Shown here piece by piece: positions 1 to 9,265 of a DNA stretch of 64,000 nucleotides (position 1 is the first letter of the stretch; the number at the start of each line of letters is the position of its first letter). This stretch comes from Rhizobium sp. SSA_523 (GTDB taxonomy: Bacteria > Pseudomonadota > Alphaproteobacteria > Rhizobiales > Rhizobiaceae). The stretch is taken from the NCBI RefSeq assembly GCF_030435705.1, contig NZ_CP129382.1:1364001-1428000 (forward strand). Direction: 5' to 3'. Below the pieces are notes generated by a model. It was not told the origin of the DNA, searched no databases, and saw only the letters and a program-made list of their open reading frames with translations. The translations under genes and the position numbers were made by a program.

Positions 1-356
1 TAGCCTTCCGCATCGAAAAGCGAGGCCTCGTAAGCCTTGGCTTCCGGCGAGACATAGGCCATCAGGCGCTTGTCCTGCTTCAGCCGCTCGAGCGTCACCG
101 TGTCGGCGATCAGCAGAACATCGGCGGCCGGCTTGCCAGCCTCGATCTCGGCCATCAGCTTGGCCATGATCTTGGTGGTGCCGTCGCGCACCCATTCGAC
201 ATCGATGCCCGGATTGGCAGCCTTGAAACCATCGACAGTGGCCTGCGCGTCTTCATTCGGCTGGCTCGTATAGATGACGAGATCAGCAGCCTGAGCCGAC
301 CCGGCAAAGGCGCCGAGCGCAGCAAGAGCAGTCAGTGCGGAACGTAGGATCTTCAT
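1..356 (-). CDS. ABC transporter periplasmic substrate-binding protein, Fe3+/phosphonate type (N-terminal part; gene runs off the left edge)
   Basis: Only the first 118 codons are in the window. They start at ATG 356 behind an AGAGGAGA ribosome binding site. The N-terminus is a Sec signal peptide (basic start, Ala/Leu-rich core, SAQA cleavage region at about residue 22). The mature start, with LVIYTSQPNEDAQ and then the KPAADVLLIADT stretch, is the usual first lobe of iron(III)- or 2-aminoethylphosphonate-type binding proteins (AfuA/FbpA-like). It would bind its ligand in the periplasm and hand it to an ABC permease, presumably encoded beyond the left edge. The ligand cannot be told from this fragment. 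Confidence 0.8.
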   Translation of the reverse strand, partial: MKILRSALTALAALGAFAGSAQAADLVIYTSQPNEDAQATVDGFKAANPGIDVEWVRDGTTKIMAKLMAEIEAGKPAADVLLIADTVTLERLKQDKRLMAYVSPEAKAYEASLFDAEG

Positions 357-523
357 CGGGGGCCATCTCCTCTGGATAATCATCCCGCTAAACCATGTCT
401 GGCTAACAGATATGTGACAGAATCGTCGGGAGACCACAACAAAGCGAAAGAGCCCCGCACATTCGCGCGGGACCCTCTATCGTTACGCGTCTGCCGTTCA
501 AGGGTCAGGAAGCCATGGCGGCG

Positions 524-1750
524 TCAGGCCGCCTGGGCGGCCGCATTGCGCACCAGCCGGCCGAGACGCTGGATGCCCTCTTCAATCATCGCCTCATTGG
601 CGCAGGAGAAGGACAGACGCAGCGTATTGGCACCGGAGCGATCGGCAAAGAAGGCCTGGCCCGGCACGAAGGCGACCTTTTCCGTCTCGATCGAGCGGGC
701 AAGCAGCTGCGCGCCGTCGAAACCGGGCGGCAGCGTGACCCAGACGAACATGCCGCCCTCCGGCTTGGTCCAGCTGGTGCCCGGCGGCATATATTTCGCC
801 AGGGCCGAGAGCATGGCATCGCGCCTGGCGCTGTAGGCGGCCTTCACCTTCGCCACCTGCTCGCCGAAGATCCGCTCGGCCACATTGGCAATGGCGATCT
901 GGTTGATCGTCGAGGAATGCAGATCGGCCGCCTGCTTCATCAGCACGAGCTTACGGATGACGGGCATGTTGGCGACAACGAAGCCGACGCGCAGGCCCGG
1001 CGCCAAGGTTTTGGAGAAACTGCCAGAATAGATGGTGCGGGTGTTCTCGATACCGCCTTTGCGGGCGATCTCGATCGCCAGGATCGGCGGGATGGGATCG
1101 CCGTCATAGCGCAGGGACTGATAGGCCGCATCCTCGATCACCGCGATATCCAGTTCGTCGGCCAGATCGAGCAGCTTCTCGCGCCCTTCGCGATCCACCG
1201 TCTCGCCGGTCGGATTGGAGAAATCGGCGGACAGATAGGCGAATTTCACCGCGCCGCCCTGTTTGGCCGCCGTCTCGCGATAGGCCTCCGGCGTCCGGTT
1301 GCCATTCAGCGTCAGCTGATCATAGCTCGGCTCATAGGCGTTGAAGGCCTGGAGCGCGCCGAGATAGGTCGGCCAGGTAACGAGCGCCGTATCGTTGGGC
1401 GACAGGAAGAGCTTGCCGAGATAATCCAGCGCCTGCTGCGAGCCGGAGGTGATGAAGACATTGTCGACGCTGCAGGGAATGCCGAGCTTGGCCATTTCCA
1501 GCACCAGCCATTCGCGCAGCGGCTTGTAGCCTTCGCTGACGGAATATTGCAGAGCCGCATTGACCTGCGGGCTCGAAAAAATCTCCGCATAGGCATCCTT
1601 GAAGGCCGAATCCGGAAACAGCGCCGGATCCGGAATCCCTCCTGCAAAGGAGATGATGTCGGGCCGCTCCAGAAGCTTCAGCAGTTCGCGAATTTCAGAC
1701 GCGCGCATGCGGGAGGAGCGAGTCGCAAAAATATGATCCCAATCGAGCAC
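524..1750 (-). CDS. PLP-dependent class I/II aminotransferase (LysN/2-aminoadipate or aromatic aminotransferase-like)
   Basis: A 408-residue fold-type I aminotransferase of normal family length. Visible motifs are the substrate-side FAGGIPDP near residue 35, GSQQALD near 105, the NPTG of the cofactor pocket (N179), the PLP-ring Asp in IEDAAY (D207), and the Schiff-base lysine in SGSFSKTLAPGLRVG (K247). The sequence resembles the 2-aminoadipate/LysN and MocR-related group, which moves amino groups between amino acids and 2-oxoacids; the actual substrate is not evident. The start is GTG 1750 behind AAGAGGAAACATCC. A palindrome overlaps its likely -35 box (see 1786-1823). It is transcribed towards the binding-protein gene, 167 bp away. 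Confidence 0.85.
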   Translation of the reverse strand: MLDWDHIFATRSSRMRASEIRELLKLLERPDIISFAGGIPDPALFPDSAFKDAYAEIFSSPQVNAALQYSVSEGYKPLREWLVLEMAKLGIPCSVDNVFITSGSQQALDYLGKLFLSPNDTALVTWPTYLGALQAFNAYEPSYDQLTLNGNRTPEAYRETAAKQGGAVKFAYLSADFSNPTGETVDREGREKLLDLADELDIAVIEDAAYQSLRYDGDPIPPILAIEIARKGGIENTRTIYSGSFSKTLAPGLRVGFVVANMPVIRKLVLMKQAADLHSSTINQIAIANVAERIFGEQVAKVKAAYSARRDAMLSALAKYMPPGTSWTKPEGGMFVWVTLPPGFDGAQLLARSIETEKVAFVPGQAFFADRSGANTLRLSFSCANEAMIEEGIQRLGRLVRNAAAQAA

Positions 1751-1785
1751 GGATGTTTCCTCTTATTTCAATCTTATGGCGTTTT

Positions 1786-1823
1786 TCATAGCACAAATTC
1801 CAACAGGTCAGCAATACTGACCT
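1786..1823 (-). promoter_or_regulatory. Predicted aminotransferase promoter with overlapping palindromic operator
   Basis: On the minus strand TTGCTG (1814-1809), a 17-bp spacer and CTATGA (1791-1786) make a plausible sigma-70 promoter for the aminotransferase. A perfect 7-bp inverted repeat, AGGTCAG-caata-CTGACCT (1805-1823), covers the -35 box, the position expected for a repressor. No regulator gene is adjacent, so its binder is unknown. The rest of the 1751-2119 gap shows no gene I can support. Confidence 0.45.
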
Positions 1824-2119
1824 ATAGACTTTTTAGGTTTCGCGTCGTCTGCCATTTCGAGGGCGCGCGCGCCGAAACCTTTGGAGAGACATTGACGAAG
1901 AGCCGGATAACGCGCAATGGCAGGAGCTGATTTTCGAAGCCCAACCGGCTGCGTGAGATTGGAACCTGAGCTCTGATCCGATGTCTTGCCCCTTGCGTAT
2001 GTTATCGTGTCCCGCCGGATGAGCTGCCAAGCAAAGTCGAAACAGACCTCAATTTTTGCTAATGGTTTTTTCAATTTTACTGCTTACGGTTGGATAACAT
2101 TAGTAATTCAGCGAAAACT

Positions 2120-3340
2120 ATGAAAATTTCCTGGTCCGACATGCTTCAGCCCACCCTGTTCAAGGGTCGGCACCCAGAGCCGCTCAAATGGGAATTGCTG
2201 GACGATCTCTTTGCGATCTGGCCGCATGTGATGGCGACCGGCGGTATCCTGCTGGCAGCGCTTTACTCGCTGGAGATGGGCGCGGGCCGCTTCGCGAAAG
2301 GGGCAATCGGGATTGCCCTCCTCCACCTTTTGCTGCGCGGCATTGCGGGCTTTATCTATAGCCGCTATAATCGGCGGCGCAATTTGCGGTTCTGGATCCG
2401 CTTTCTGCTGGTCTGCGTGCTGACATCGGGCACGGCCTGGGGCGCATCCATTGCGCTCATCCTCATCGATGCGCCGGAGGATGCGAAATTCATTGCCCTC
2501 ACCGTGGCCTGCGCCATTGTGCTGGCCTCCACCGCGCGCGCCTACATGGCGCCCCTGCCTCTCATCGGGCAGACGCTGCTTCTGGTCATCCAGGTGGTGG
2601 GAACCAGCATTGCCCATGGCGACTGGATTGTCGCGCCGGCCGCCATACTGCTTGCCTGCTTCCAGCTGGGCCAGATGCGCACGCTGATCCGCCCGCGCCT
2701 TCGCCAATGGGAGGCCGAGCGGGAAAAGGACGAGTTGCTGGACGAGATTGCCCGCACCAATGAGGAATTGCGGCAGGCCAATCAGCAGCTGCAGCGCAAG
2801 GTTCTGACCGATGAACTCACCGGCCTGCCCAATCGCCGCGCCTTCGACCGGCAGTTTTCCATCCAGGCATCGGCCAGCCGGCTGCCCCTTTCGCTCATTC
2901 TGTTCGACGTGGATCATTTCAAGCCGTTCAACGATACTTTCGGTCATCAGGCGGGCGATGCCTGTCTCGCGGCCATCGGTGCGGCGCTATCCACCCTCGC
3001 TCTACCCCGGGACTGTCTGATCGCGCGTTATGGCGGCGAGGAATTTGCCGCAGTCCTGCCGCAGCTTGACAGGCGGACGGCCGTCGAATTGGCGGAACGC
3101 ATCCGCGTGATTATCGGCGATTTGGACATCAATGTCGGCGAGCGCACGGCCTCGGTGACGATCAGCCTCGGCGTGGCCAGTCTTTCGGAAAAGCCGACGG
3201 ATGGCGCAGCCGCCCTGTTCCGTATGGCCGATCAGGCGCTTTATCGGGCCAAGCAGCAAGGCCGCAACCGGGTGGAACAGGCGCCGGATATCACTCCCGG
3301 CAGTCCCGCCGGCGCCGATGCGCCGCTGTTCTCGACTTGA
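2120..3340 (+). CDS. Membrane-anchored diguanylate cyclase (GGDEF domain)
   Basis: About 406 residues. The N-terminal ~190 residues hold several hydrophobic helices forming a membrane module. A short coiled coil follows (EREKDELLDEIARTNEELRQ), then a C-terminal GGDEF domain with DELTGLPNRRAF, FDVDHFKPFND and the active-site signature YGGEEF (residues ~304-309). It should make cyclic di-GMP from two GTP. No RxxD inhibitory site is visible five residues before the signature, so product feedback at the I-site is probably absent. ATG 2120 is preferred over an in-frame TTG at 2090; neither has a strong ribosome binding site. Confidence 0.88.
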   Translation: MKISWSDMLQPTLFKGRHPEPLKWELLDDLFAIWPHVMATGGILLAALYSLEMGAGRFAKGAIGIALLHLLLRGIAGFIYSRYNRRRNLRFWIRFLLVCVLTSGTAWGASIALILIDAPEDAKFIALTVACAIVLASTARAYMAPLPLIGQTLLLVIQVVGTSIAHGDWIVAPAAILLACFQLGQMRTLIRPRLRQWEAEREKDELLDEIARTNEELRQANQQLQRKVLTDELTGLPNRRAFDRQFSIQASASRLPLSLILFDVDHFKPFNDTFGHQAGDACLAAIGAALSTLALPRDCLIARYGGEEFAAVLPQLDRRTAVELAERIRVIIGDLDINVGERTASVTISLGVASLSEKPTDGAAALFRMADQALYRAKQQGRNRVEQAPDITPGSPAGADAPLFST

Positions 3341-3501
3341 GGCGGAAGCGTCTAACCGCTTTTGCCGGACTCAATGCGTCGAGGATAGGCTCCGAAGTCC
3401 CGGGCCATTTTCGGATTGTTCGCCTGACGCTACAGGAATGGAGGCGTCTGCCGATCCGGCTTGCGCCAGCAAACATGCGGTAAGGGACCGGCAGATCCTG
3501 G

Positions 3502-3539
3502 CCCGACTGAACGAACTCCGGGGGAATCGTTCAGTCGGG
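3502..3539. terminator. Perfect 13-bp inverted repeat between convergent genes
   Basis: CCCGACTGAACGA (3502-3514) and TCGTTCAGTCGGG (3527-3539) are exact inverse complements with a 12-nt loop. It lies between the convergent ends of the diguanylate cyclase gene and ilvC and would fold in either transcript. There is no U-tract, so it is either a bidirectional terminator or RNA-stabilising hairpin, or less likely a protein site. Confidence 0.5.
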
Positions 3540-3585
3540 GAGCTTCGATGGGACGCCTTCGGATGAAAGCGTCCGGGTCTCGGTC

Positions 3586-4647
<1,062 letters not shown>

Positions 4648-5307
4648 CTAACGAACCGCGGTTGCCCGTTCGGCACTCCCGGCATCCTGTGAAACGCCAT
4701 GCAGGGTCAGGAAGGCATCCACCGCCCTCGCCGCCTGGCGTTGATTGTCTTTCAGCCCCGGCTCGCCCAGCAGCATGCGAACATGCAGGTCCGAGACGAT
4801 CAGGCCGTAAAGCGTGTGATAGGCACTGTCGGCATCCTGGAAGCGCAGCAGACCGGCACGCCGGCCCGCCTCGATCAGCAGAATGGCCCGGCGGTCGATC
4901 TGCCGGCGACCATGCTCGATCAGCAGGCGCCCGAGCTTGGAGCCTTCCCGGCTCGCCTGGCCGACCGCAAGACGGTTCAGGGCCAGCGAGACATCGCCGG
5001 ACAAGACCTCCAGAAGATCGCGGCCGAAGGTTTCCAGATGTTCGCGCAGCAGCTCGGCGGTCAACCGGCCGCCGCTGCGCTCGAAGGTGCGCACCTTCAT
5101 GGCCTGGAAAGCGATCATGGCGGCCAGCAGGCCATCCCGATCGCCGAACCATTTGTAAAGGCTTTCCTTGGAGCAATTGGCGGCGCGGGCAAGACCGGAG
5201 GTCGTCAGCGCCTTTTCGCCGCCATCCACCAAAAGCTTGAGCGCCTGCTCCAGAACCTCGTTCTGGCGGGGCGAAAACTCCGGCAATTCTGACAGTTCGG
5301 CGGACAC
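4648..5307 (-). CDS. TetR/AcrR family transcriptional repressor
   Basis: An N-terminal TetR helix-turn-helix (residues ~15-60, LTTSGLARAANCSKESLYKWFGDRDGLL) is followed by a helical ligand domain, about 219 residues in all. The reading frame is open further upstream, to 5382, but a perfect 16-bp palindrome at 5330-5345 would then be coding. GTG 5307 has GGGAGAG about 9 nt upstream and leaves the palindrome as a normal autoregulatory operator, so I choose 5307. It is followed 42 bp later by ilvC. The inducer is not evident. It may regulate itself, ilvC by read-through, and the divergent DUF4087 gene. Confidence 0.85.
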   Translation of the reverse strand: MSAELSELPEFSPRQNEVLEQALKLLVDGGEKALTTSGLARAANCSKESLYKWFGDRDGLLAAMIAFQAMKVRTFERSGGRLTAELLREHLETFGRDLLEVLSGDVSLALNRLAVGQASREGSKLGRLLIEHGRRQIDRRAILLIEAGRRAGLLRFQDADSAYHTLYGLIVSDLHVRMLLGEPGLKDNQRQAARAVDAFLTLHGVSQDAGSAERATAVR

Positions 5308-5329
5308 CTGACTTGCTCTCCCACGATTG

Positions 5330-5345
5330 CGTACCGTACGGTACG
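5330..5345. promoter_or_regulatory. Predicted TetR operator, 16-bp perfect palindrome
   Basis: CGTACCGTACGGTACG is fully self-complementary. It lies 22 bp upstream of the chosen TetR start and 113 bp upstream of the divergent DUF4087 start. Position and symmetry fit a site for the TetR dimer encoded next to it. Confidence 0.6.
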
Positions 5346-5458
5346 GTTCCTGTCGTTTAAGCGGCTCAAATCGATCCGTCAAGAGCTTCGTGAAGGCTCT
5401 GGCAAAAATGCCGGGAACATTTTATCAAAGGCGGGACGAGACGGAGGACGCTCACCCC

Positions 5459-5845
5459 ATGCGCACAATCATGATCGCCGGACACGCGTTGATATGCTCG
5501 CTTGGACTTGGCGTCGGCCTTGCGGCACTTCCGGCAGAAGCGGCACAGAATCGCTGCGGCTGGGTGCAGAACCCCACGCCTGGCAATTACTGGCTGGACG
5601 ACCGGGACGGGAGCTGGACGATCCTCACCCAGGGATCGGATGTGGAGCCGACCGGGATCGAGACCTTGCCGGATTTCTCCGCCGGCGACTTCGTCAAGAC
5701 CAACGGCAATTACGGCTATGCCTGTGCCTGCATGTCGGTGGAAACGGACAGAGCCGGGATGCGCATAACGGGGATCCGTTCAGTGAAGCAGCTTCCGCTG
5801 GCCAAATGCAGCAATGACCGGAGCCTGCCGAAGCCGGAAGGCTGA
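5459..5845 (+). CDS. Exported DUF4087 family protein
   Basis: A 128-residue protein starting at ATG 5459 with GGAGGA 11 nt upstream. A Sec signal peptide (HALICSLGLGVGLAALPAEAAQ) is followed by RCGWVQNPTPGNYWLDDRDGSW, which I recognise as the DUF4087 family. The mature part has cysteines (RCGW, ACACMS, KCSND) that could form disulfides in the periplasm. Function is unknown. It is divergent from the TetR gene and shares its promoter region with the palindrome at 5330. Confidence 0.7.
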   Translation: MRTIMIAGHALICSLGLGVGLAALPAEAAQNRCGWVQNPTPGNYWLDDRDGSWTILTQGSDVEPTGIETLPDFSAGDFVKTNGNYGYACACMSVETDRAGMRITGIRSVKQLPLAKCSNDRSLPKPEG

Positions 5846-5866
5846 GGACCCAGGCCGGGGACCTGT

Positions 5867-6277
5867 TCAGGCAGCCAATTCGGACGAATCGAAGCTCTCG
5901 CGCGCCGCCCGGATCTCTTTGTGATGCGTCGCCGCCCATTCCATGACGCCCCGCAGCCTTTCAAAGAGCGATTGGCCCAGGGGCGTCATCTTGTATTCGA
6001 CGCTCGGCGGCTTGGTCGGAAACACCGTCCGGTCGATATAGCCGTCGCGTTGCAGGTCACGCAGCGTCTGGGTCAACATGCGCTGGGAAATATCGGGCAC
6101 CAGCCGGCGCAATTCGCCGAAGCGATACGGCTTCTCCGACAGCGCCAGAAGCAGCAATGTGGCCCATTTCCCGGCGATATGGTTCATCACGTCGCGCACC
6201 GGGCAATTATCCGCATTCCATTGCTCGGCCTCGCCGGAGGCGCTTGTCAGGAGTTCGCGGGGCGTGCGCTGATCCAT
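5867..6277 (-). CDS. HxlR family winged-helix regulator
   Basis: A 136-residue HxlR-type regulator. Its core [23 protein letters not shown] (Cys near residue 24) and the wing [23 protein letters not shown] are typical. ATG 6277 with GAGGGAA upstream is chosen over an upstream start that would add 20 residues and encroach on the intergenic region. It is divergent from the oxidoreductase gene at 6416, a common pairing in which the regulator senses an electrophile or oxidant and controls the enzyme. A palindrome sits between the two genes at 6355-6369. Confidence 0.88.
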   Translation of the reverse strand: MDQRTPRELLTSASGEAEQWNADNCPVRDVMNHIAGKWATLLLLALSEKPYRFGELRRLVPDISQRMLTQTLRDLQRDGYIDRTVFPTKPPSVEYKMTPLGQSLFERLRGVMEWAATHHKEIRAARESFDSSELAA

Positions 6278-6354
6278 GGTGGTTCCCTCAAGGTAACGAT
6301 CTCCCGCGAAACTGCCTCCTTTACAGGCTCTGGTCAATTCCTATTCTAGTGTTA

Positions 6355-6369
6355 CTCTCATAATGAGAG
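6355..6369. promoter_or_regulatory. Predicted HxlR operator
   Basis: CTCTCAT-a-ATGAGAG is a 7-bp inverted repeat around one central base. It lies in the 138-bp gap between the divergent HxlR and oxidoreductase genes, 46 bp before the oxidoreductase start, where a shared operator is expected. Confidence 0.5.
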
Positions 6370-6415
6370 CAGGTTTTCCGGGCCGCCAGGCGGCCTCTTT
6401 GAAGGGCGTGACATC

Positions 6416-7297
6416 ATGACGAAAATTCTCGTAACCGGCGCATCCGGTCATCTGGGCAGCGCGGTCCTGTCGCACTTGGTGGCGGATGGACGGGTGCCCG
6501 CCGGCGACATCGTGGCGGCGAGCCGCAACCCGGACAAGCTCGCCGACTGGACGGCAAAGGGTATCGAGCCGCGCGCTGCCGATTTCGACGATCCCGCAAG
6601 CCTCGAAAAGGCCTTTGCCGGCATTGATCGTCTCCTGCTGATTTCGACGGATGAACTGGCGGTCCCGGGCAAGCGGCTTGCCCAGCACAAGGCAGCCATT
6701 GCCGCGGCGGTGAAGGCGGGCGTCGGCCACATCCTCTACACCTCCATGCCGAACCCCGACAAATCCGTCATCAGTTTCGCCCCGGATCACCTCGGCACCG
6801 AGGAAGCCATCAAGGCGAGCGGACTGCGCTACACGATCCTGCGCAATTCCTGGTACACGGACAATCACTTCATGAGCCTTCCGCACAATCTGGAAGCCGG
6901 CACCTGGTACACGTCTCAGGCCGGTGGACGGCTGCCCAACATCTCGCGCGATGATTGCGCCGCCGCCGCGGCGGCCGCTTTGGCATCGCCTCTGGAGGGC
7001 AATGCCATCCTCACCCTCACCGGGCCGCAATCGCTGACGGCGGACGAGATCGCCGAGATCGTCTCGGAGATTGCCGGCAAACCGCTGAAGATTGTCCAGG
7101 TGACCGACGAGCAACTGGCTGGCGGCGTGCGCGGCGCAGGCATGCCGGAATTCGTGGTGCAACTGGTGGTAAGCACCGACGCCAATATCCGCGCGGGCAA
7201 TTTCGACATGGTGACGGACGATTTCGAAAGACTGACCGGCCGCAAGGCGCAGACGGTCGCGGACTTCTTCAAGCAGCACCGCGCCGCGCTCGGCTGA
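6416..7297 (+). CDS. NmrA/SDR-like NAD(P)-binding oxidoreductase (QorB-type NAD(P)H:quinone oxidoreductase family)
   Basis: A 293-residue atypical short-chain dehydrogenase. The nucleotide-binding motif TGASGHLGSAVLSHL is at residues 7-21, SRNPDKL fits a phosphate-binding loop, and LLLISTDEL and LRNSWYTDN are typical of the NmrA/QorB group. Such proteins reduce quinones or act as NAD(P)H sensors. The start at ATG 6416 has AAGGG upstream. It is probably controlled by the divergent HxlR regulator. Confidence 0.8.
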   Translation: MTKILVTGASGHLGSAVLSHLVADGRVPAGDIVAASRNPDKLADWTAKGIEPRAADFDDPASLEKAFAGIDRLLLISTDELAVPGKRLAQHKAAIAAAVKAGVGHILYTSMPNPDKSVISFAPDHLGTEEAIKASGLRYTILRNSWYTDNHFMSLPHNLEAGTWYTSQAGGRLPNISRDDCAAAAAAALASPLEGNAILTLTGPQSLTADEIAEIVSEIAGKPLKIVQVTDEQLAGGVRGAGMPEFVVQLVVSTDANIRAGNFDMVTDDFERLTGRKAQTVADFFKQHRAALG

Positions 7298-7336
7298 CCG
7301 GCTGAGTCCTGATGAGAGTCATGATGTTTTGAGACT

Positions 7337-7370
7337 ACCCCGTGGCGATCCCGATCGATCGGCACGGGGT
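7337..7370. terminator. Terminator-like hairpin with nested palindrome
   Basis: ACCCCGTG (7337-7344) pairs with CACGGGGT (7363-7370), enclosing the 12-bp palindrome CCGATCGATCGG (7351-7362). It lies between the convergent oxidoreductase and pdxJ genes and can fold in both directions. There is no long T-tract. Confidence 0.45.
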
Positions 7371-7456
7371 TTACCCATTCAGGCATGCGCAGGTCAGGGC
7401 GCTGCGCCATCGCTGCCAGCCGTCATCCCATCGGTGACTTTGCGCCTCGCGCGTGG

Positions 7457-8209
7457 TCAGATCGGCTCGCCGCAGGCCCGGCGGAAGCGGCGGACGGTTT
7501 CGGCCATGCCATATTCCAGCGCATCCGCCGTCAGGCCGTGACCGATCGAGACTTCGGCGAGATGCGGAATGCGGTGAGCCAGCGCCGGCAGGTTGGCGAC
7601 GGTCAGGTCATGGCCGGCATTGACGCCCAGCCCTTCGGCCTTTGCCGCATCTGCCGTGCGGCCGAGGAGGTCGAGCATGGTATCAGCCCGATCAGGCGCG
7701 TCGAAACAGCCGCCATAGGGACCGGTATAGAGTTCGATCCGGTCTGCTCCCGTCGCCTTGGCCAGACGAACCGCTTCTTCGTCGCCATCGCCATCGGCGA
7801 ACAACGAAAGACGAATGTTCTTTCTCTTCAGTCGTGCTATGATCGGCTTGAGCATTTCGCCCTGGGTGCGGAAGTCAAAGCCATGATCAGATGTCGCCTG
7901 CGCAGGATCATCCGGCACCAGCGTCACCTGTTCCGGCTCAACCGTCTCGCAAAGGGTGAGAAAGTCCTCGCTGGGATAGCCTTCAATATTGAATTCGGCC
8001 TGTGGAAATTCATCGTCGATCAGGGCACGAAGAACAGGAAGGTCTGAGAAGCGGATATGCCGCTGGTCCGGGCGAGGGTGAACGGTCAACCCATGGGCTC
8101 CGGCCTGAAGTGCCACGCGGCCAAGATGCGCAACGCTTGGCCAGGGCAGATCCCGGCGGTTGCGCAGCATGGCAATGGCATTGAGATTGACGGAAAGCTT
8201 GGCAGGCAT
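7457..8209 (-). CDS. pdxJ: Pyridoxine 5'-phosphate synthase
   Basis: A 250-residue TIM-barrel enzyme. It joins 1-deoxy-D-xylulose 5-phosphate with 3-amino-2-oxopropyl phosphate to form pyridoxine 5'-phosphate in the DXP-dependent vitamin B6 pathway. The family signatures are visible: [16 protein letters not shown] at the start, [46 protein letters not shown] and [11 protein letters not shown] 8209 is preferred over ATG 8218 because GAGG then sits 9 nt upstream; from 8218 it would abut the start. It stands alone on this strand. Confidence 0.95.
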   Translation of the reverse strand: MPAKLSVNLNAIAMLRNRRDLPWPSVAHLGRVALQAGAHGLTVHPRPDQRHIRFSDLPVLRALIDDEFPQAEFNIEGYPSEDFLTLCETVEPEQVTLVPDDPAQATSDHGFDFRTQGEMLKPIIARLKRKNIRLSLFADGDGDEEAVRLAKATGADRIELYTGPYGGCFDAPDRADTMLDLLGRTADAAKAEGLGVNAGHDLTVANLPALAHRIPHLAEVSIGHGLTADALEYGMAETVRRFRRACGEPI

Positions 8210-8350
8210 CGGGTGCATCCTCGGGTTTCCCGACGTCTTTTAAAGCAAACCCCATCCGGCCGGCAACGCCTCGCATCGCCGGAAGACCTGTAAAAGCGCA
8301 GGCATTCTATGAATTCTTGTCATGGGGTAATCAGCGTTTCATTTATATTA

Positions 8351-8365
8351 AAAATTGCTAATTTT
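8351..8365. promoter_or_regulatory. AT-rich palindrome upstream of the MerR-type regulator
   Basis: AAAATT-gct-AATTTT lies inside an unusually AT-rich stretch (about 8320-8370) in otherwise GC-rich DNA, 93 bp before the regulator gene. It is a candidate promoter/operator region. No clear -35/-10 pair could be assigned. Confidence 0.3.
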
Positions 8366-8457
8366 CATAAACGGACGGGAGCGCCCCGACAAGCGCAGGA
8401 AGACCGACAGGCCGTACCGACAAACTGTAAGGCCGGCAGAACCCAAAGGAGGTTTTC

Positions 8458-9171
8458 ATGCAAGCAGACGTGCCCCAGCGTGAGCGCGGCCAGGCCTTGA
8501 GCGATCTGGCCGGCCGCAGCATCGCCGGTTTCCTGCCGGATATCGCCCGGCCGCTTCCCGCCTCCGAAGCTCCGCTTGCCATTGCCGATATGGCGGATCT
8601 CTTCGGCGTGACGCACCGTACCCTGCATTTCTACGAGGAGAAGATGCTGATCACGGCACAGCGTTTCGGCCAGATGCGTGTCTATGATGGCGAGACCATC
8701 CGCCGGATGGCCGTCATCTGCGCCTGCCGGGATATCGGCATGTCGCTCTCGGCGATCCAGGCCCTCATGCAGGCTCTCGGGCAGAGCCGCTCGCAGGACG
8801 AGGCGGATCGGCTCTTCGCCACCGTTCTGGAGGAGCGCCGACGCGAAATCACCTCCGACCTCTCGCAGATCAACCGTCAGATCCGCCGCATCCGGGTTCC
8901 CAGCGAGAAACCGCAGGAGGGGAAGGAGCCGGAGGGAGAGGCACAGGCGCCATCGGCTGCGCGCGCGCCATTGCCGGCCGTGTCGGATCTCGAACGCAGT
9001 TTTCTCGCCTTAACGGCGGAAGGCCTTGCCGGCGCCGAGCTTTCCCGGAGGCTGGGGCTGGCGCCCGGCGATCTCGCGCGGCTGGAGGCTGAATTGCTGA
9101 AGCGATTGGAATCGACGAACCGCTTCCAGGCGGCCGCCAAGGCCATGGTGATCGGCATCCTTCCGCATTGA
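8458..9171 (+). CDS. MerR-type regulator with a LuxR-like C-terminal helix-turn-helix
   Basis: 237 residues with a strong ribosome binding site (AAAGGAGG at 8445-8452). Residues ~41-110 are a MerR winged HTH: IADMADLFGVTHRTLHFYEEKMLI, then GQMRVYDGETIRRMAVI. A polar linker of about 40 residues rich in Glu, Pro and Ala follows. Residues ~178-233 read as a GerE/LuxR-type HTH: LTAEGLAGAELSRRLGLAPGDL, then LLKRLESTNRFQAAAKA. No metal-binding cysteine pattern is present at the MerR C-terminus. Having DNA-binding modules at both ends is unusual for MerR proteins. Target genes are not evident. Confidence 0.8.
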   Translation: MQADVPQRERGQALSDLAGRSIAGFLPDIARPLPASEAPLAIADMADLFGVTHRTLHFYEEKMLITAQRFGQMRVYDGETIRRMAVICACRDIGMSLSAIQALMQALGQSRSQDEADRLFATVLEERRREITSDLSQINRQIRRIRVPSEKPQEGKEPEGEAQAPSAARAPLPAVSDLERSFLALTAEGLAGAELSRRLGLAPGDLARLEAELLKRLESTNRFQAAAKAMVIGILPH

Positions 9172-9265
9172 CCGGCCGGTCGCCCCGAGGCGCTGGAGGG
9201 CTTCGGACAGGCTGCGATCGAACCGACGCGCCTCAACGGCGGAAGCGGTTATCGGGCCTGCACGA

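Noticed and set aside
1808..2074. An 88-codon minus-strand frame upstream of the aminotransferase
   Set aside because: No family resemblance, no ribosome binding site, and it would contain the predicted aminotransferase promoter palindrome.
2062..2097. An 11-codon frame (MVFSILLLTVG) upstream of the diguanylate cyclase gene that looks like a branched-chain leader peptide
   Set aside because: No ribosome binding site, no terminator hairpin follows, and the downstream gene is not biosynthetic. Chance hydrophobic run in AT-rich DNA.
3201..3566. A 121-codon frame covering the end of the diguanylate cyclase gene and the gap before ilvC
   Set aside because: Its first half is the out-of-frame GGDEF sequence and its end runs through the inverted repeat at 3502-3539.
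9170..9181. 12-bp palindrome GACCGGCCGGTC at the end of the MerR-type gene
   Set aside because: It has no loop and overlaps the stop codon; such short GC-only palindromes are expected by chance at this GC content.
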